DNA from: Gorsachius magnificus
Lineage: Eukaryota > Chordata > Aves > Pelecaniformes > Ardeidae
Reading direction: 5' to 3'
Length of the DNA stretch: 64,000 bases
NCBI GenBank assembly: GCA_034008185.1
Contig: CM067081.1
Coordinates: 7,811,821-7,875,820 of the forward strand
Shown here in pieces: positions 39,605 through 52,800 of the stretch (position 1 is its first letter; each line of letters starts with the position of its first letter). A program made the translations under genes and the position numbers. The notes under the pieces are model-generated. The model was not told the DNA's origin, searched no databases, and was given only the letters and a program-made list of their open reading frames with translations.

Positions 39605-40383
39605 TGGCATGGTTTAACCCCAGCTGGCAACTAAGCCCCACGCAGCCGCTCGCTCACTCCACTGCAGTGGGGTGGAGGAAAGAATTGGAAGGGTAAAAGT
39701 GAGAAAACTCATGGTTGAGATAAAGACAGTTTACTAAATAAGGCAAAGCAAAACAGGGAATTCATTCACTACTTCCCATGGGCAGGCAGGTGTTCAGCCT
39801 TCTCTAGGAAAGCAGGGCTCCGTCATGTGTAACGGTGACTTGGGAAGGTGAAACACCATAACTCTGAATGATGACTCCTTCCTTCTTCTTCCCCCAGCCT
39901 TAGATGCTAAGCATGATGTCATATGTTGTGGAATATAAGCAAAAGCTACACGTGCAGGCAAAGCAAAATAAGGAATTAATTTATTACCTCCTCTCGGCAG
40001 GCAGATGTTTAGCCATTTTGCTGGAAGGCTTCATCACATGTAGCAGTTACTTGGTAAGACAAACAGCATAACCATGGAAGGTCCTTTCCCTGAGCTTTTA
40101 TTGCTGAGCATGATGTCATATGGCATGGAATATCCCTTAGGTCGGTTGGGGTCAGCTGTCCTGGCTGGGTCTCCTCCCAACACTTTACCAACCCCCAGTC
40201 AACTTGCTGTTGGGGGAGGAAGGCAAAATGGGAAGGAGAGAAAGCCTTGATGCCGTGCAAGCTCAGTTCAGCAATAAACAAAATCCTGGTATGTTATCAA
40301 CATTATTTCAGCCATAAATCAAAGCACAGCATCATATAGGCTACCATGAATAAAATTAACTCCATCCCTGCCAGGCCTAGCCA
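39605..40383 (-). mobile_element. Avian ERV LTR with an internal 197-bp duplication
   Basis: Minus-strand LTR of another widespread avian family. The + strand begins tggcatggtttaaccccagc at 39605 and carries gccgctcgctcactcc, gttgagataaagacagttta, gaattcattcactacttccc and ccatgggcaggcaggtgttc. It ends near 40383 in the complement of GGGATGGAGTTAATTTT. The promoter-to-U5 portion occurs twice: gcatgatgtcatatg is at 39911-39925 and again at 40108-40122, and gcaggcag.tgtt(c/t)agcc appears in both units (near 39782 and 39997). The two units differ at many bases. It has no internal genes and no obvious target-site duplication. Confidence 0.8.
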
Positions 40384-42729
40384 TAGCCTATAGTAGCGTG
40401 TGGGGCCTATAACACAGCCTGTATCACTGGGGGGTGTTAGTGGGCCGTTAGTGGGGCTTTGTCTCTCAAATATTTGGAAAGGCAGCAGAAAATCTTCCAA
40501 AAACGGGATGAGCCAAGTGTATGGTAACACAGCCATCGTTATGTCATTTATCTTACAGGAAATATTATTTAGCAGATATGCCCTAAAATATTTTTTCAGA
40601 CAGGTCAGTTCAGAGAGAGAACAGAAAGCTAGATTTAATTATTGGTTTGAACCTTGAGCATGAGTCTAACACCTGCCTTTTCAGCACTGTCGGCACTTCC
40701 AGACATGCCTGGAGGAAGACTTTAAACGCCTAGGGACATCTCTGGTGAATGTTTAAGTATCCTTACAATAAGATAGCTGGTTATGAAAGCTTCTGAAAGG
40801 AATCATTCTTTTCTTTAGTTACCACGAAAAACCGTCTAACACTACAGGGACAAATTATTTTATAGATCAGAGAAGTCAAGTTCCATTACAATATTTTCTG
40901 TCCAAAGCTGAAAGCAGCCATGATGTAAGTGGGCATGGAGCAGGCAATCCTCTCTCATAACTGTAGCCTGTCTAAAATACCCACAAGTGCCAATCTTCAG
41001 GGCAAGATCCATCTTAGAACCCTGCTATTCAGCTCCTGCTGTCGAGCCTCAAAGCACGTTTGGAGTCCAGGAAGCCGCCTATGGGAGGAACAGGCAGAAA
41101 TTTTTAGATCTTACCAATTGGACCCTTGTCTCTACAGTCACATTATTTTTCAAAAATCTTGTTTTCTCTGGTCCTAGGTGTTTGCCCTTTTACTCTTTCA
41201 TTTGAATGTTCATTCCACAAACCTGCCTACCATTTCCAAATTAAATTAAAATTAAATGGAAAGAGGTTATATATGCAAGTGATACATCTCATGAAAATTT
41301 TTGACATACTAGTTTTTGATTTCTGACTGTTGGGGTTTTTTAAGATGCTTTTCATGACTGCTGGTTAATGCTGTCCACTCATGTTTTTGCAAAACAATGC
41401 TGCTTTTAAAAAAAAAAAAAACCACTATATTTTTTTCTTTTATTAAATTCTATTTTTTCTTAAATAACTGTAATTTTCCTTGTATTTGCTATAACAAAGT
41501 TAAGTGATCCATTTTATGCCATGTAAAAATTCTTTTCAAATTTTAACCGCTGGAATAAGCGTAAATTTGCAAATTTTGGTGAATCAAGATGGTCTTACTT
41601 TTCTCTGACATTACTAGTGATAACAGATAGTGGGATAGATCCCTAAATAAGGTCAGGCTATTTTTAGTGTTGTTACAAGCCAGATGGAGTCTTCTCTTGA
41701 TTTCGTTTAGCTGTTGGCTCAGCAGTATGAGAAACCTGTCTCATGGTTTTGTTTTAAGCAATGTACCTTCAATGCATTTCAATATCAGCTCTGTTCACCC
41801 TCTCTGCCATCTTCCTTCAAAAATTCCTGAGTGTCTTCAGAGGGAGAGGGCCTTACAGCAATGAGAAGCCTTCACAAAAGGTTTTCAAATATAACATCCA
41901 GCAGAGACATTTCCTTTTCACAGTTGTTATATGACTGGTAAACTGCGTGATTTGTCTCATTAATATTCTAATTATTAAATTAATGTAATTAAACCTTTGA
42001 TGCTGTTGACATTCTTCAAACCTTTCAACTCAATAGTCTGGAAAAAAAAATCATCCTGTGGGGGACTGTTTTTCATCAGTATGCTTTTCTTAAATCAGAT
42101 AAAAGGCCTTATTCTATTATACTGTATGTTATTCCTTGTAATTTGGGCCTGCAGCAAATAACAGCAGAAACAGTTAATTAGCTTTGTTTCTAGGTTCAGT
42201 GGCTTGAAACTTTGACTTGCCAAGCTTTGGACGTGGGAATAAATTTGATAGGAAGCTTCGATGGTACAAACCGAATTATTCTGTGGCATTTTAAGCACAA
42301 TTAAACATTTGTGGGAGTTTGTTTGTTCTCTGTTCTTTGGCTGTAAATTTTAGATCTCTTTGTATAATGAGAAACATTAATTTAATAACACATGAATCAT
42401 CTCAGTTTCTCTGTTGCACAGAATAAGCCTTATTTATTTCTTCTTTTAGTTTCCAAAATGCTGTATAGTTAAGTTAAAAGTAACTATAAGGTTGGCTGTT
42501 CTGCATCACTTTCAGAAATCGATGGGAAACTTCCTATTTATTTTATGATGGAATTTCAGTTTCTTTTCATCTTAACTAAACGTTAACATAATTTCACTCA
42601 AGTACCATGGTTGTTCCCTTCCTCCTTCTACCTTGCCTCAGTGATAAGATCAAAGGAATATGGACTTTATTCTCCATTTGGACCCAACGAATTCCTTGTA
42701 TTTCTTCAGTCTCCCATTGTTCTTCCAAA

Positions 42730-42809
42730 TTATTACTATTATTGGTTTTGTTATTATTATTTTTTAGTATTATTATTGCAATTTATTATTGCTATTATTT
42801 TATTACTGG
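42730..42809. repeat. Interrupted (TTA)n/(ATT)n simple repeat
   Basis: About 80 bases of ATT/TTA trinucleotides with interruptions. It creates spurious hydrophobic open frames on the + strand. Confidence 0.9.
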
Positions 42810-45800
42810 TTTGCTTTACTAATTGTGCCGCTTATGCTGAGTTCCATGCAGATACACTCGAGCTGTTTCCTAGATAACTGATTTTCTGACTACTTAGGTT
42901 ATCTTTTCGTGCACTGTAATCAAAGCTTTGGATTGCTTTACACATGCCTGAGCATGGCTACGCAGATGGCTGCGCGGCTGTTTTGGTGCGTCCCTGCTTA
43001 GGGACACCGAGAGCTCAGCCCCTTTCTGGAATGGGGCAGTTGCTGTGTGACAGCTTCCATGCAGGGAAGTGGCGGGGCCATGATGATGCCAAAATGGGGA
43101 GATTAGGAAAATTTTCAGCTTTCTTCTCTGTCATCTCAGTCAGCCAGTGCAACCTGGATTTAGCACGTTAGGAGGAGGTGCATAAAGGCTTAAACAAAGG
43201 CTGCAAAGAAAAATAAATTCTTCCTATTCTGACTGTAAAAAGAATGGGGAAAATTTACACGTTTCTGAGAGACATTCAGTACTCTAAAGGCTTTCATTGG
43301 ATAATGTCAAAGTAGGTGCAGCCTAGACCTAAATAAGAAAATTGGAGGAGTGAGGTGGCCTTATATATTTCTACAATAAAACATAAGTCATGTGGCATTA
43401 CATGATGAATATTAAATGTCATATGTAACTGTGACTGATGGGCAGATTTTTGAAGATGATGGTAATAGAGGAGTAAAAAAATTCTTGTCTAAAAGGGCAG
43501 GGTCTGAATTTTCACAAAAGTAGTGAGCTCTTGGATTTGGGATATTTTATTAATGAGTGTATTAAAATATATAAAAATATCAACATGTAGGTGTATATAT
43601 TTATTTTCCAATTGACTTCTCTTTAGAATAAATTTGTTGTTTTTTTCTTAATTAGTTTGATCATAGTCTTGAAAGTCAGATTGCACCTCTTATTATCTCG
43701 AATGAGTCGTATGTTTCCCAGATTGTTAAGCACCGGTTTTATTTGTTTGATGTTTATACTCATCTTTCAGTCTGTCACTTAACGTGGATTGTGATGGAAA
43801 AGCTAAATCTGGTAGAGCTCTGTGCTGGTTTTTAAAAGCTGCATTGGCTTGGCTTCTCTGTTTTGGCCCTTGAATTGTATCACAGCAATGTTGTTTGCCC
43901 TGGCAAACGCTGCTGTTTTCTGCATATCATCATTTCTGCAGTGGGATAAGAGATATTTCTTTTATAATAGCAGTGTTGACAAGCATGATTTAAATCCTGT
44001 TTATAAAATATTTTGAGATCATTAGCGAAAAAGGTTCTACATAACACAAGACTAATGAACTAGCATAAAACGATTCCCCTTGAACATGCAAAAATAGAAA
44101 ATTCTTCATCCTGCCATCTGATGACTTAAATGGATTTTAGTGTGATAGATAACAGAAAAATATGTTGCTGCTGTCCAAAACCCAAGGCAAAAATACGGAA
44201 TGGATCTTTTTAATCTAGTTTATGTTTCCTCTATTTCATATCCATTATCTCTCTACCTGTAAATCAATGCATTTCAAACCTTTTCTTTAAAATATATTGA
44301 TTTAGAAAGGAACATCCTTACAGAAGGGGCCAAAGTGATTTTGGAGTAAAAATGTCATTGGCTTTTCTTTTAAATTCTGGATGCAATTTTGAATAGGTAA
44401 GCCTCATCAAAGACATAATTTTTAACTAGGGGGAAAACCCAACTCTTTAAAGTAAAATTATTTCAAGATTTCAGGGATTTTCTTTTATTTTCCTCAGGAA
44501 TGGGCACTACTCTGCGTATTTGAATGCTACATACCATATTACATAAAAAATTAAAAGAAAACCTTTGCTATGCCTGGATGTAGGTAGAAATAACAACATC
44601 TTGTCAATTCATCAAGTAAAAGCATCCGTTGGTCACATATTTAATTACTCCACAATTCCATGCTGCAAAATTGCAATACTTTCCATTTGCAATTACCTGT
44701 GAATAACCCTGGCTTTTAGATTCAATCAAGAAGTCCTTTCTGTGGGCATTTGATTGAAACATTGCCATTAGCAGCCTGGGAGAGAGGAGCTTACTGAACT
44801 GTAAGGAAAGCACATCATACAATTGTCTGTGTCCCTTTGCTTTAGGTGGACACCGCAAAGAAATTGTGTAATGCCTCATACATTTTGGATTTGGACTACT
44901 CAGAGTGCGTGCGCTTTAACATTTTAGTCCAGATCATGGGTTTGCTTGAGAAGCAAATTCCCTGCATTTACCAGTCTTTAGTCCACACACTGGAGTTTAT
45001 GGAGCAGACTTTCTGACAAAAAACTAAACTCAACAACAGGCTTCTGGATACCCTCTACCCACTGTCAGGCAGTCAGTCCTTCGGGTGACACTGAAATAAG
45101 CCCCCTGAAAGAGGTACTGTGCTTTGCTTTTACAAACTCTGTTCCTGTCAGGCTGCTTTTCTTATCCTTGTAGCCTCTACTGTGGGGAAGCCAGCAAGGC
45201 ACTGCGCCTTCAGTTATTTTTTGTCACTCTGAGAAAAATCATATATACTTTTGTGGGTGTGGGAGTCTGTGTACACACCCCAGCTATACTTCGTTTTTAA
45301 TTCATCCAAGATAATTTGTCCATGAGGCTGGTACGCGCTGCAGCATGCAGAGTACGTCTGTTAGAGCTGTTTGAAGCACTTGGACATTTGAGTCATCCTA
45401 GACTTGCATGGCCCAAACTGACCTAAACTGAATGTAGTCTGAATTTGTTTTTGTCTTGGTCTCCCTGGCCTTGAATTAGCTTTTGCTTTTGTGTAATTTT
45501 TGATATATTACACTACAGACCCACAGTTAACATTACTGGATTTTGTAGCCATAAGCTGAAATCAGTAGGATCTGTGGGTATGCAAGGATCCAGTGGTTAA
45601 CATAACCTCTTGAAAATATCCTTTTACAGTACAATCCATGGTCTTAAACCATCAACCCGTGGTCTTCGTAAAGGTTTCTGTTCATTTTAGTTTTTATCCT
45701 TTTGCATAAAAAGCTTAATTGTGATATATATTTAAGAAGTTAAAGCTCTTCAAGTACACGACTATTTTTCCACAGCAATAGCATTATTGTGAATTACTTT

Positions 45801-48439
45801 CTCATGAAGTTGCAGTTCTGAGCTGAACTGGGAAATATAGCATAAAGAGTGCAAGTGAATAATTACTTTTCTGTAGGCTTAATATCTTCAAGATTTGAGT
45901 CAATGGCACTTGTACGTAGATTTCACTGTATTAGAAAGGTGTAGAACTGAAAGCCATTTTCAAAAGTGAAAGAAGAGTTAGCACAGATGTCATTATCTTA
46001 ATAGTTTTAATTATACAAAAGGAAGAAAGAGCTCTCCTGTTCCATAAGACTTCATTTTGGAGGACTTTAGATATTAGTTAGGCAAAATTTTGAGTACTGT
46101 TGTCAGAGACAGATGTATTCCTGACCTTGGATAACCTAAGAAGTAAAGAGAAAGTAACTGCTCAATACTGAAGAGAAAACTAATTTTGATGAAAAGTGGA
46201 AAAGAAAAATATTTGGTTTATGTCTTACTGGAAATTGAAGGGCTTAATTTCTGTGATGCTTCAGTCCTTTAAGATGAGATATGTCTGAAATTTATTTTAT
46301 GAGAGCCTTCCTTTGTAATTTTAAGGATATTTAACTTTTATGTCTAGAATTGATTGATGTTTTTCTTTGCAAACTACCTCTTAAAGTTCAGTCAAGGCAA
46401 GGTTGTTTTTATCCTGGCAGTACATAATGCAACATTAGTAATAACATTCGATGGAAAAGATTTCCTTCCCTTTTAATCTTTTCTGTATTGCTTTTAACAT
46501 TATCCACTGCAATTTTTATTAGAGGGTTTTTTCACATTATTTATGTTAACTTTTTAAAAATTTTAGACTAGGTGCAGTGTGCTCTTGCTCTTTTCCTACA
46601 ACAATATAAATAATCGGAATGAAAGCCATTTTGCTTTAATAAAAATGCAAAATTAACCATTTAAATTCTCTCTCATTTCCCCCCATTGCTAGCCAGAGAT
46701 TAGCTGATCCATTCTGTAAAACTAACACAATTTCAGCACACCTCCAGGAGACGTTCTGAAGCAAAGTCCCGAGTGTTGCAAGTTGTGAGTGTTGACTGTT
46801 TTGGAATGTGACTCATTTCTAATCCGCATTTTACATAATAAAAACCCATGCTACTTTTAATGCAGTGATCTGGTGGATCAGCCTCAATGGTAAATTATAT
46901 TTTTAATCAGTGTTTAGATGACTTAGCTTTCTGCATATAGTAGCAAACCCAAATATACCACAGATAATATCTGTTTTCCTGATCTTAAAAATCCCAGCTC
47001 TCATCATTTTCTCTAGAAGATTGACGTAGTTTAAGGGTAATAGAAAGTAAAGATGCCTACATGAGATAAATTTCCACTTTGTGGAGATTATTAATAAAAA
47101 GAAATGACAACTGAAGTGCATTTTTTTTGTATCTTACATTAACATAGTCAATCAGTTGTCGAGTGATTTGTGCCTGTAAATTGTTCTGCATAAAGATGGC
47201 AATAGATTAAAACTTTGGATTCTTTTTAGTCATAAATTATTTGTGCTGAATATGTGACATTTTATGTTAGCTAGGCAGAAAACTTCACCTTATTGTCTTT
47301 TGGCAAGTGTGATTGTTTCATTCTTTACAAAGCTTAATTGGACAGTAGTGTGGTCATAACAAAATTAATCCTGTATAATGCCCAAATTCAGGATTTAGAC
47401 TTTGCAAGGGTGAGGGAAAGTAAGCATAGCACACTGGTTTTATCTTGAAACTATTTAGCTATAATAATTTTTCAAATAATGTGCAGCATGCAAGGTTGAT
47501 TAATCAGTCTGATTTCACCATCATCTTTCTCTTTAGTAGAAGCAGATTGCTGTTATCTTAATAGTGCTCTTTCTTAGTCTATAAATCGTAAGTCTCCAAC
47601 TGTCCATATGACCTCTTGTTATTCCCCTGGACGACGAAAAATGTAATTTGAAGCTGATGCTTTCAACACTGTTTCATTTCTTTTTAGAGGCTTTGTGTAT
47701 TACTTTGAAGTTTGTAAAGTAAGTCAGAGAAGTGCTCCTCTTTCGTTCTCCAGGCACTTGATTTTCATGCAGAAGGACAAAAATACATTCTGTGTTATGG
47801 AACATTTTTTCCTGTATCTTGACATTGTTGAAAGTTGTCCATCCTTCATTCAAAAATATGGACCATTCTCATGACTTAAGGAGACTTATCAATAAGACAG
47901 TTTGGTCTTTAGGCACCCCTGTTTCAATTACGTGTCTCAATGAGCCTTATCTCAATATGCAGGCTTATTGGGGGAAAATAAATCATACTTGACTTTCTAC
48001 CTAATTCTTGAATTCCACACCTTTTTGGTATTTGACTGTACCTAAAACCTAATTAATTTCTATTTTGTAGGCATTCCCTTAAAATTAATGCTTTAACACT
48101 GTATATAGTTTGCCATCATATACACTTTGAGTGCAGTTTCTTATTTCCAGGCCTCTTTCTAGCCATTATTCTTTCCCTGCCAATTCTTAGTGAAGAATGA
48201 CTCAAAAAGATTATGAGAATAGCTTTCCCTGTCATGTTTTTAATCTTTCTGCTTTAGTGAAAATAGGAGTTACATAGCAATGAACACGAGCCTGCAAAGT
48301 TAAGCAATTTTTTTCTCAGCTTAGCCTTGCATTGTGTTGTAGTCTGTGATAGCAAAAATCACTATATTTGCAATACATGTGCATGAATTATTACAAGATG
48401 TTAGGGGGTTGCTGAATTGGTAGCCTGATAGAGGCGAGG

Positions 48440-49785
48440 CTGCTGCAATTCCATGCCGCAATGTCCAACCAGTAGCGAGGCTGAGCGTGTATTCCCAGTA
48501 AGCACACACACAAACAGGACACGTAGATACATGTACACAGGGCTGAGCAGAACAACACAGACACATCCAGCACTGACACAAACACAAGTGCCACCAATGG
48601 CCTCATCGTGTGTGTCCTGTCCCCTCCCTCCCATGTATGTAGATATACAAATGTACTGTGTGAAACCTGCCAGTAGCTGGATTTAGACACTTGGTCAACT
48701 CAGTAGAGCTGGCCCCAGATCCTTGCTGTCCCAGATGCTGGCATCTGGGTGTGCAAGCCCTTGAGGCTGCAACCCCTCTCCAGCTGCTGGTAGAGACCCC
48801 TTTGCATGCACCAAAACACACACACACACACACACACGCGCACACACACAGTGGATCCACCCAGTAACTGAGCTGTCCATCCAGTAGCTGGCCCTGGTTC
48901 CTTGCTCTTCCCCTTGCACAGTAACACACATATGGGTGTCTCGGTCAACCCCTAGATCCTAAAGTCTCTTGCGCAGTTGTCATGGACCCCTCCAGTAGTC
49001 AACTCCTCCAGTTGTCTCACTCCCAGTTACACACAACCCCTAGCTTCTAATGGGTTCACCTACTCACCACTAGCCCAGCTTGATGTTTGCTGGCAATCAT
49101 CCATGGCCATACGCACCCTCACATCTTCCAGCTGCTGCTACCACAGACCTCCATACCCACAGACACACACACAGAGAATAGAACACCCGTCACCCTAGAA
49201 AATAGGTAGAAATGGAGTTTAAGAGAAGACAGGACAGATCATGCTCAGCAGGCACAGGGCATGGACAGGGACGCGCACTGCCCAGCCTTGTTTACATGTG
49301 ACTGGCCCCTTTTATCCCTTTATCCCTCTGTTTTCCCATGCTTATTCCTCTCCAAACCACCTTTATCCCTCCTTTTTCCAGGCCTTCAGTTCCTCCCGTA
49401 AAAATCCCATAAGGCTTGTTACAATGCCAAGATGCTCGTTCCCTGCATCCCACAGCGTGTCCCACCCCACAGGCAGTGATACCCTCCCTAGTCTGTAAGG
49501 TGCTCTCCCTTTGACCCATGGTGCTGGGTGTCACTCTCACCCCAGGGGGCCGAGGCTTCCCTGGGAGGGGATGGGTCTCTGACAGGGTTATAGGAGTTCC
49601 ACCACTTGCTCTTGTGCCCCTGTGCTTGTGTGTGTGTGTGCACCTTGGATGGGCTGCTGCCTCCAGTGATGACCTGGGAGCAGTCCGGCAGGGTGTGATT
49701 TGGGGTCCCTCACCTGCCACTGACTCTCTGTGTTCCCTTCTAGGGGTGCAGATGAGCTTTTATCCCATATCCTAACACAACATAT
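48440..49785. mobile_element. Unclassified LTR-like GC-rich island
   Basis: About 1.3 kb of C- and pyrimidine-rich sequence in AT-rich surroundings. It contains repeated phrases: ccagtagctgg occurs near 48671 and 48888, and gagctggcccc..ccttgctgtcc recurs as agctggccctgg..ccttgctcttcc. It also has two CA-rich tracts and a GT tract (near 49628). Read on the minus strand, the right edge gives TGTTGTGTTAGGATATGGGA followed by TAAAAGC, which looks like an LTR start. A further TATA-like GGGATAAAAGGGG sits near 49315. No coding frame makes sense. I infer an old retroviral LTR on the minus strand, but I cannot name the family or fix the left edge. Confidence 0.4.
48816..48850. repeat. (CA)n microsatellite with a CGCG interruption
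   Basis: Near-perfect CA dinucleotide run with a short gcg interruption at 48838-48840. It lies inside the LTR-like island at 48440-49785. Confidence 0.97.
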
Positions 49786-49831
49786 TCCAAGTAGGGGATG
49801 AGGCAGAAACAAAAAATGTAATCCTGAAAAA

Positions 49832-49858
49832 TAACACGTCTGTGGAGCAGACGTGTTA
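49832..49858. repeat. Perfect 10-bp inverted repeat (hairpin)
   Basis: Arms taacacgtct (49832-49841) and agacgtgtta (49849-49858) surround a 7-base loop, gtggagc. It lies about 45 bases to the right of the LTR-like island. Confidence 0.9.
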
Positions 49859-52800
49859 GAACACGTTCGGGGCAGTAAGGCCCAGGAGTGCCTGTTTAGT
49901 GGCCTTGTGGATATTAGAGCATGTGCTGTGCAGGAGATACGTTATACACAGATCTACCTACGATGATCACTGACCACTAACTTTATTTACATAATGGCGA
50001 GATTAAAACCAGAATATTTTCCTAATCCCTGCTTCCATGTGGTTTACAGTTTAGATTTGGAAATCATAGGTTTCATGATGTCAGGAGAACGTACTAAAGA
50101 TACTCCATATGATTGGTAAATTATGCTCTACTTCTGAAAAGGGATGATGCAGTACTTGATTTTAAAGTGATATCGCATAACGTAAAACATTTTCAAAGTA
50201 TTTCTGTACTGCAGTTCTGCATTTTAGTGTATTAAAAATATTCTTAAAATATTTTTTCTGCCATAGGTTTTTTTCCATCACTGCCTTCTTAATCTTAGAG
50301 AGTGTATTGTGCAGCGCAAGCTTTTTGTGCTTCTTTTAAAGAGCGTTATGTGTCAGCATTTTTCTCAAGCTTTCATTTGGCTTTTTCCTTAGTGCTTCAG
50401 TAAAGCATCTCTGCTGTCGTGTGCAGTAGTTAATAGATAACCTTAAAAGCATAATTCTTTTTTTTTTTTTCTAGAATGCTGAGGTAAAACATAGAAATTA
50501 TTTCAAAAGTAACATTCAGGTTCACCTTTCAAGATTTCATTTTTGTATCAGAAATAAAACTGAAGGTAGATGAAAGTGATTTTTCCCTCTCAGATTTAAG
50601 TTGAAGAATTTTTTGTAAAAAACTGATGCAAAACAGTTTTTCCTACCAAGAAAGCTGAGAAGCATTTGGAACAATTTGCTGAATTTTGGCTAGGCTTAGA
50701 TTGTGACTAGTGATAATCCGTTGTACTGTATCAGCTGCTTCTCAGGGTGTGCACCATTAATCCCTATGAACAACAGCTACATCAATTTTCTTTCCCTGAG
50801 CTTGTGAGAAGCAGCAGAAAACCATTTTGATTTTGTCTCAGCCATTCAGATTGTCTTTTTTTTTTTTTTTCTGCAGCAAAATTAATTGGGCATGAGGGAG
50901 CTCCTTCTGCTGTGCTTTTAGTTGTAGAGTGTAGAGGACGGTGGCTCCCTGCCCATACATACACTAAAGAGTCTTCCAAGATTTTAAGAAAAGTAGTGAA
51001 CCTTCCTGCTGCTATAAAAACACTTGTAAAGCAAGTGATTCATGCGTAAAGGTCTTCTCCTGTGGAATACCCGAAGATTTCTTTATAAATGCACATATAC
51101 TTTATTTATGTGAATATTCCTTATCAGTAATTTTTATTATTTGTGCAAGTATTTTCTTTACCTGTTCAGGTCTGCTTCCTCCTGCAGGTGTAAGCACATC
51201 CATAGGTGAATGAATATAACATCAGTTAAAGCAGTACAAGCCCAGTGACACCAATGGGATTGCACCAGTGTTGCTAAGAGTACAGTTTGGCTTTCAATAC
51301 TTGTGTGAGAGTTAACACACTAGAAGAGAAGAACCCAGGGGAATTCATTGATTGTGGTTTGTCTGTAGCCAGTGGGGTGAGAGAACAGGGAAGGGAGTAT
51401 TAACTCTCAAAGGGAACCAAAGGTACTGGGAGACAATTTTAGGCACAAAACTATGAGTCAGAGTAGGTTGTCATTTAGCAAATTGCAAGAGATTAGATTA
51501 TGTTGGTTGTATATTTCTTTGAGGAAATGGGGCATGTCCATTATGTATTTTACATATATGTCATTATATGATTGCTACATAAACATGTCGTGGATATCAA
51601 AGAATGCAGTAAATTATTGCTGTTCTTTATTGCCTTAAATTTTGCCGGTTAGTATGCTATTGATTTCTCCCTAAAACTGAGAGAAAATTTTACCCTAAGT
51701 GTTTAAATTAACCAAACTTAACCCACAGTTTAGGTATTATTTTCTGCCTTTTAAATACTCTAACTACAGTTACCAACCTTTTAAATAAAATTATGCAAAT
51801 TACAGTGCTAAGCATTATTAAAATAACCTTGTAAGTCTCAAGTCACAAGTAATTCATAATATTTGTTGATGAAATAAGGTCAATCAAGCAACAGCAATTG
51901 CCCATTTTTATGTATCTTGTGCATAGAATGAGATATTACACAGGAAAAGAATTTCTAGAACTGTTCAAACCTTTGAAAAGTTTGATGGATTTTCTTCTAA
52001 AACTGAAATGGACCAGAGATATAAGAACCTGACAAACCGAGAGTTTATGATAACTCATATGTTAGGATGTCAGCAATGGCAGAAGCACAGAAGAAAATGA
52101 AAGGTGGAGTGAGAGTGACTGTGGACTTCTACAGCCGTATGGTAAATTACCTGAATTGCACAAGAAAAAATGTAAATTTGTGAAAAGAAATGACTGTATC
52201 CAGTTCTCTGGAATGCACTGTTTGAAAATTCCTGCACTGATGTATATGATAAATTTAAGATACAGAAATATAAGGAATTTTACAAAATTTTCTTTTTAAG
52301 GATGCAAATCCTAAAACAGTGTCTCTATATAGTCAGTGGGCAGACACAGGTTCCTCAAATGTCAGTTCCATCCAAAGACTAAGGCACATGGCATAAATCA
52401 CCCCCTCTTGATTCCTCTCTCCAGTGTCTGTAAAAAAAAAAGCCTAGATGATTGCTTAACTTCGATTTCTACCTGTTGGATAGCTAGCATGATGGCATAT
52501 GAATTTCTCTTAGTGTAAGAGAGCAGGTTGCAAGTTCAAAAGCTGACATTTGCATTCTTCTTTAGTGGGTACTAATTTTGTACAACTTGGAAGTGCCAGC
52601 CTAAACAGAATTCATGCATGGATGTAATTTCGTTTCCATTTACCGTGAACCCCATTTGAAATCATGATGTCTGCTTTTTACCTGCTCCATGGATTATTCT
52701 TATGAAACTGGGAGTTCTGCAATGGGTCTGCATTAGGTATATCAAGTGCTTACACTTACAATCATACAGGCACTTTTCTCCTGTTGTGTATGTGGCCAAC

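Noticed and set aside
48321..49812. Many overlapping frames on both strands in the GC-rich island
   Set aside because: They are produced by CA/GT tracts and C-rich sequence with few stops. None has coding-like content.
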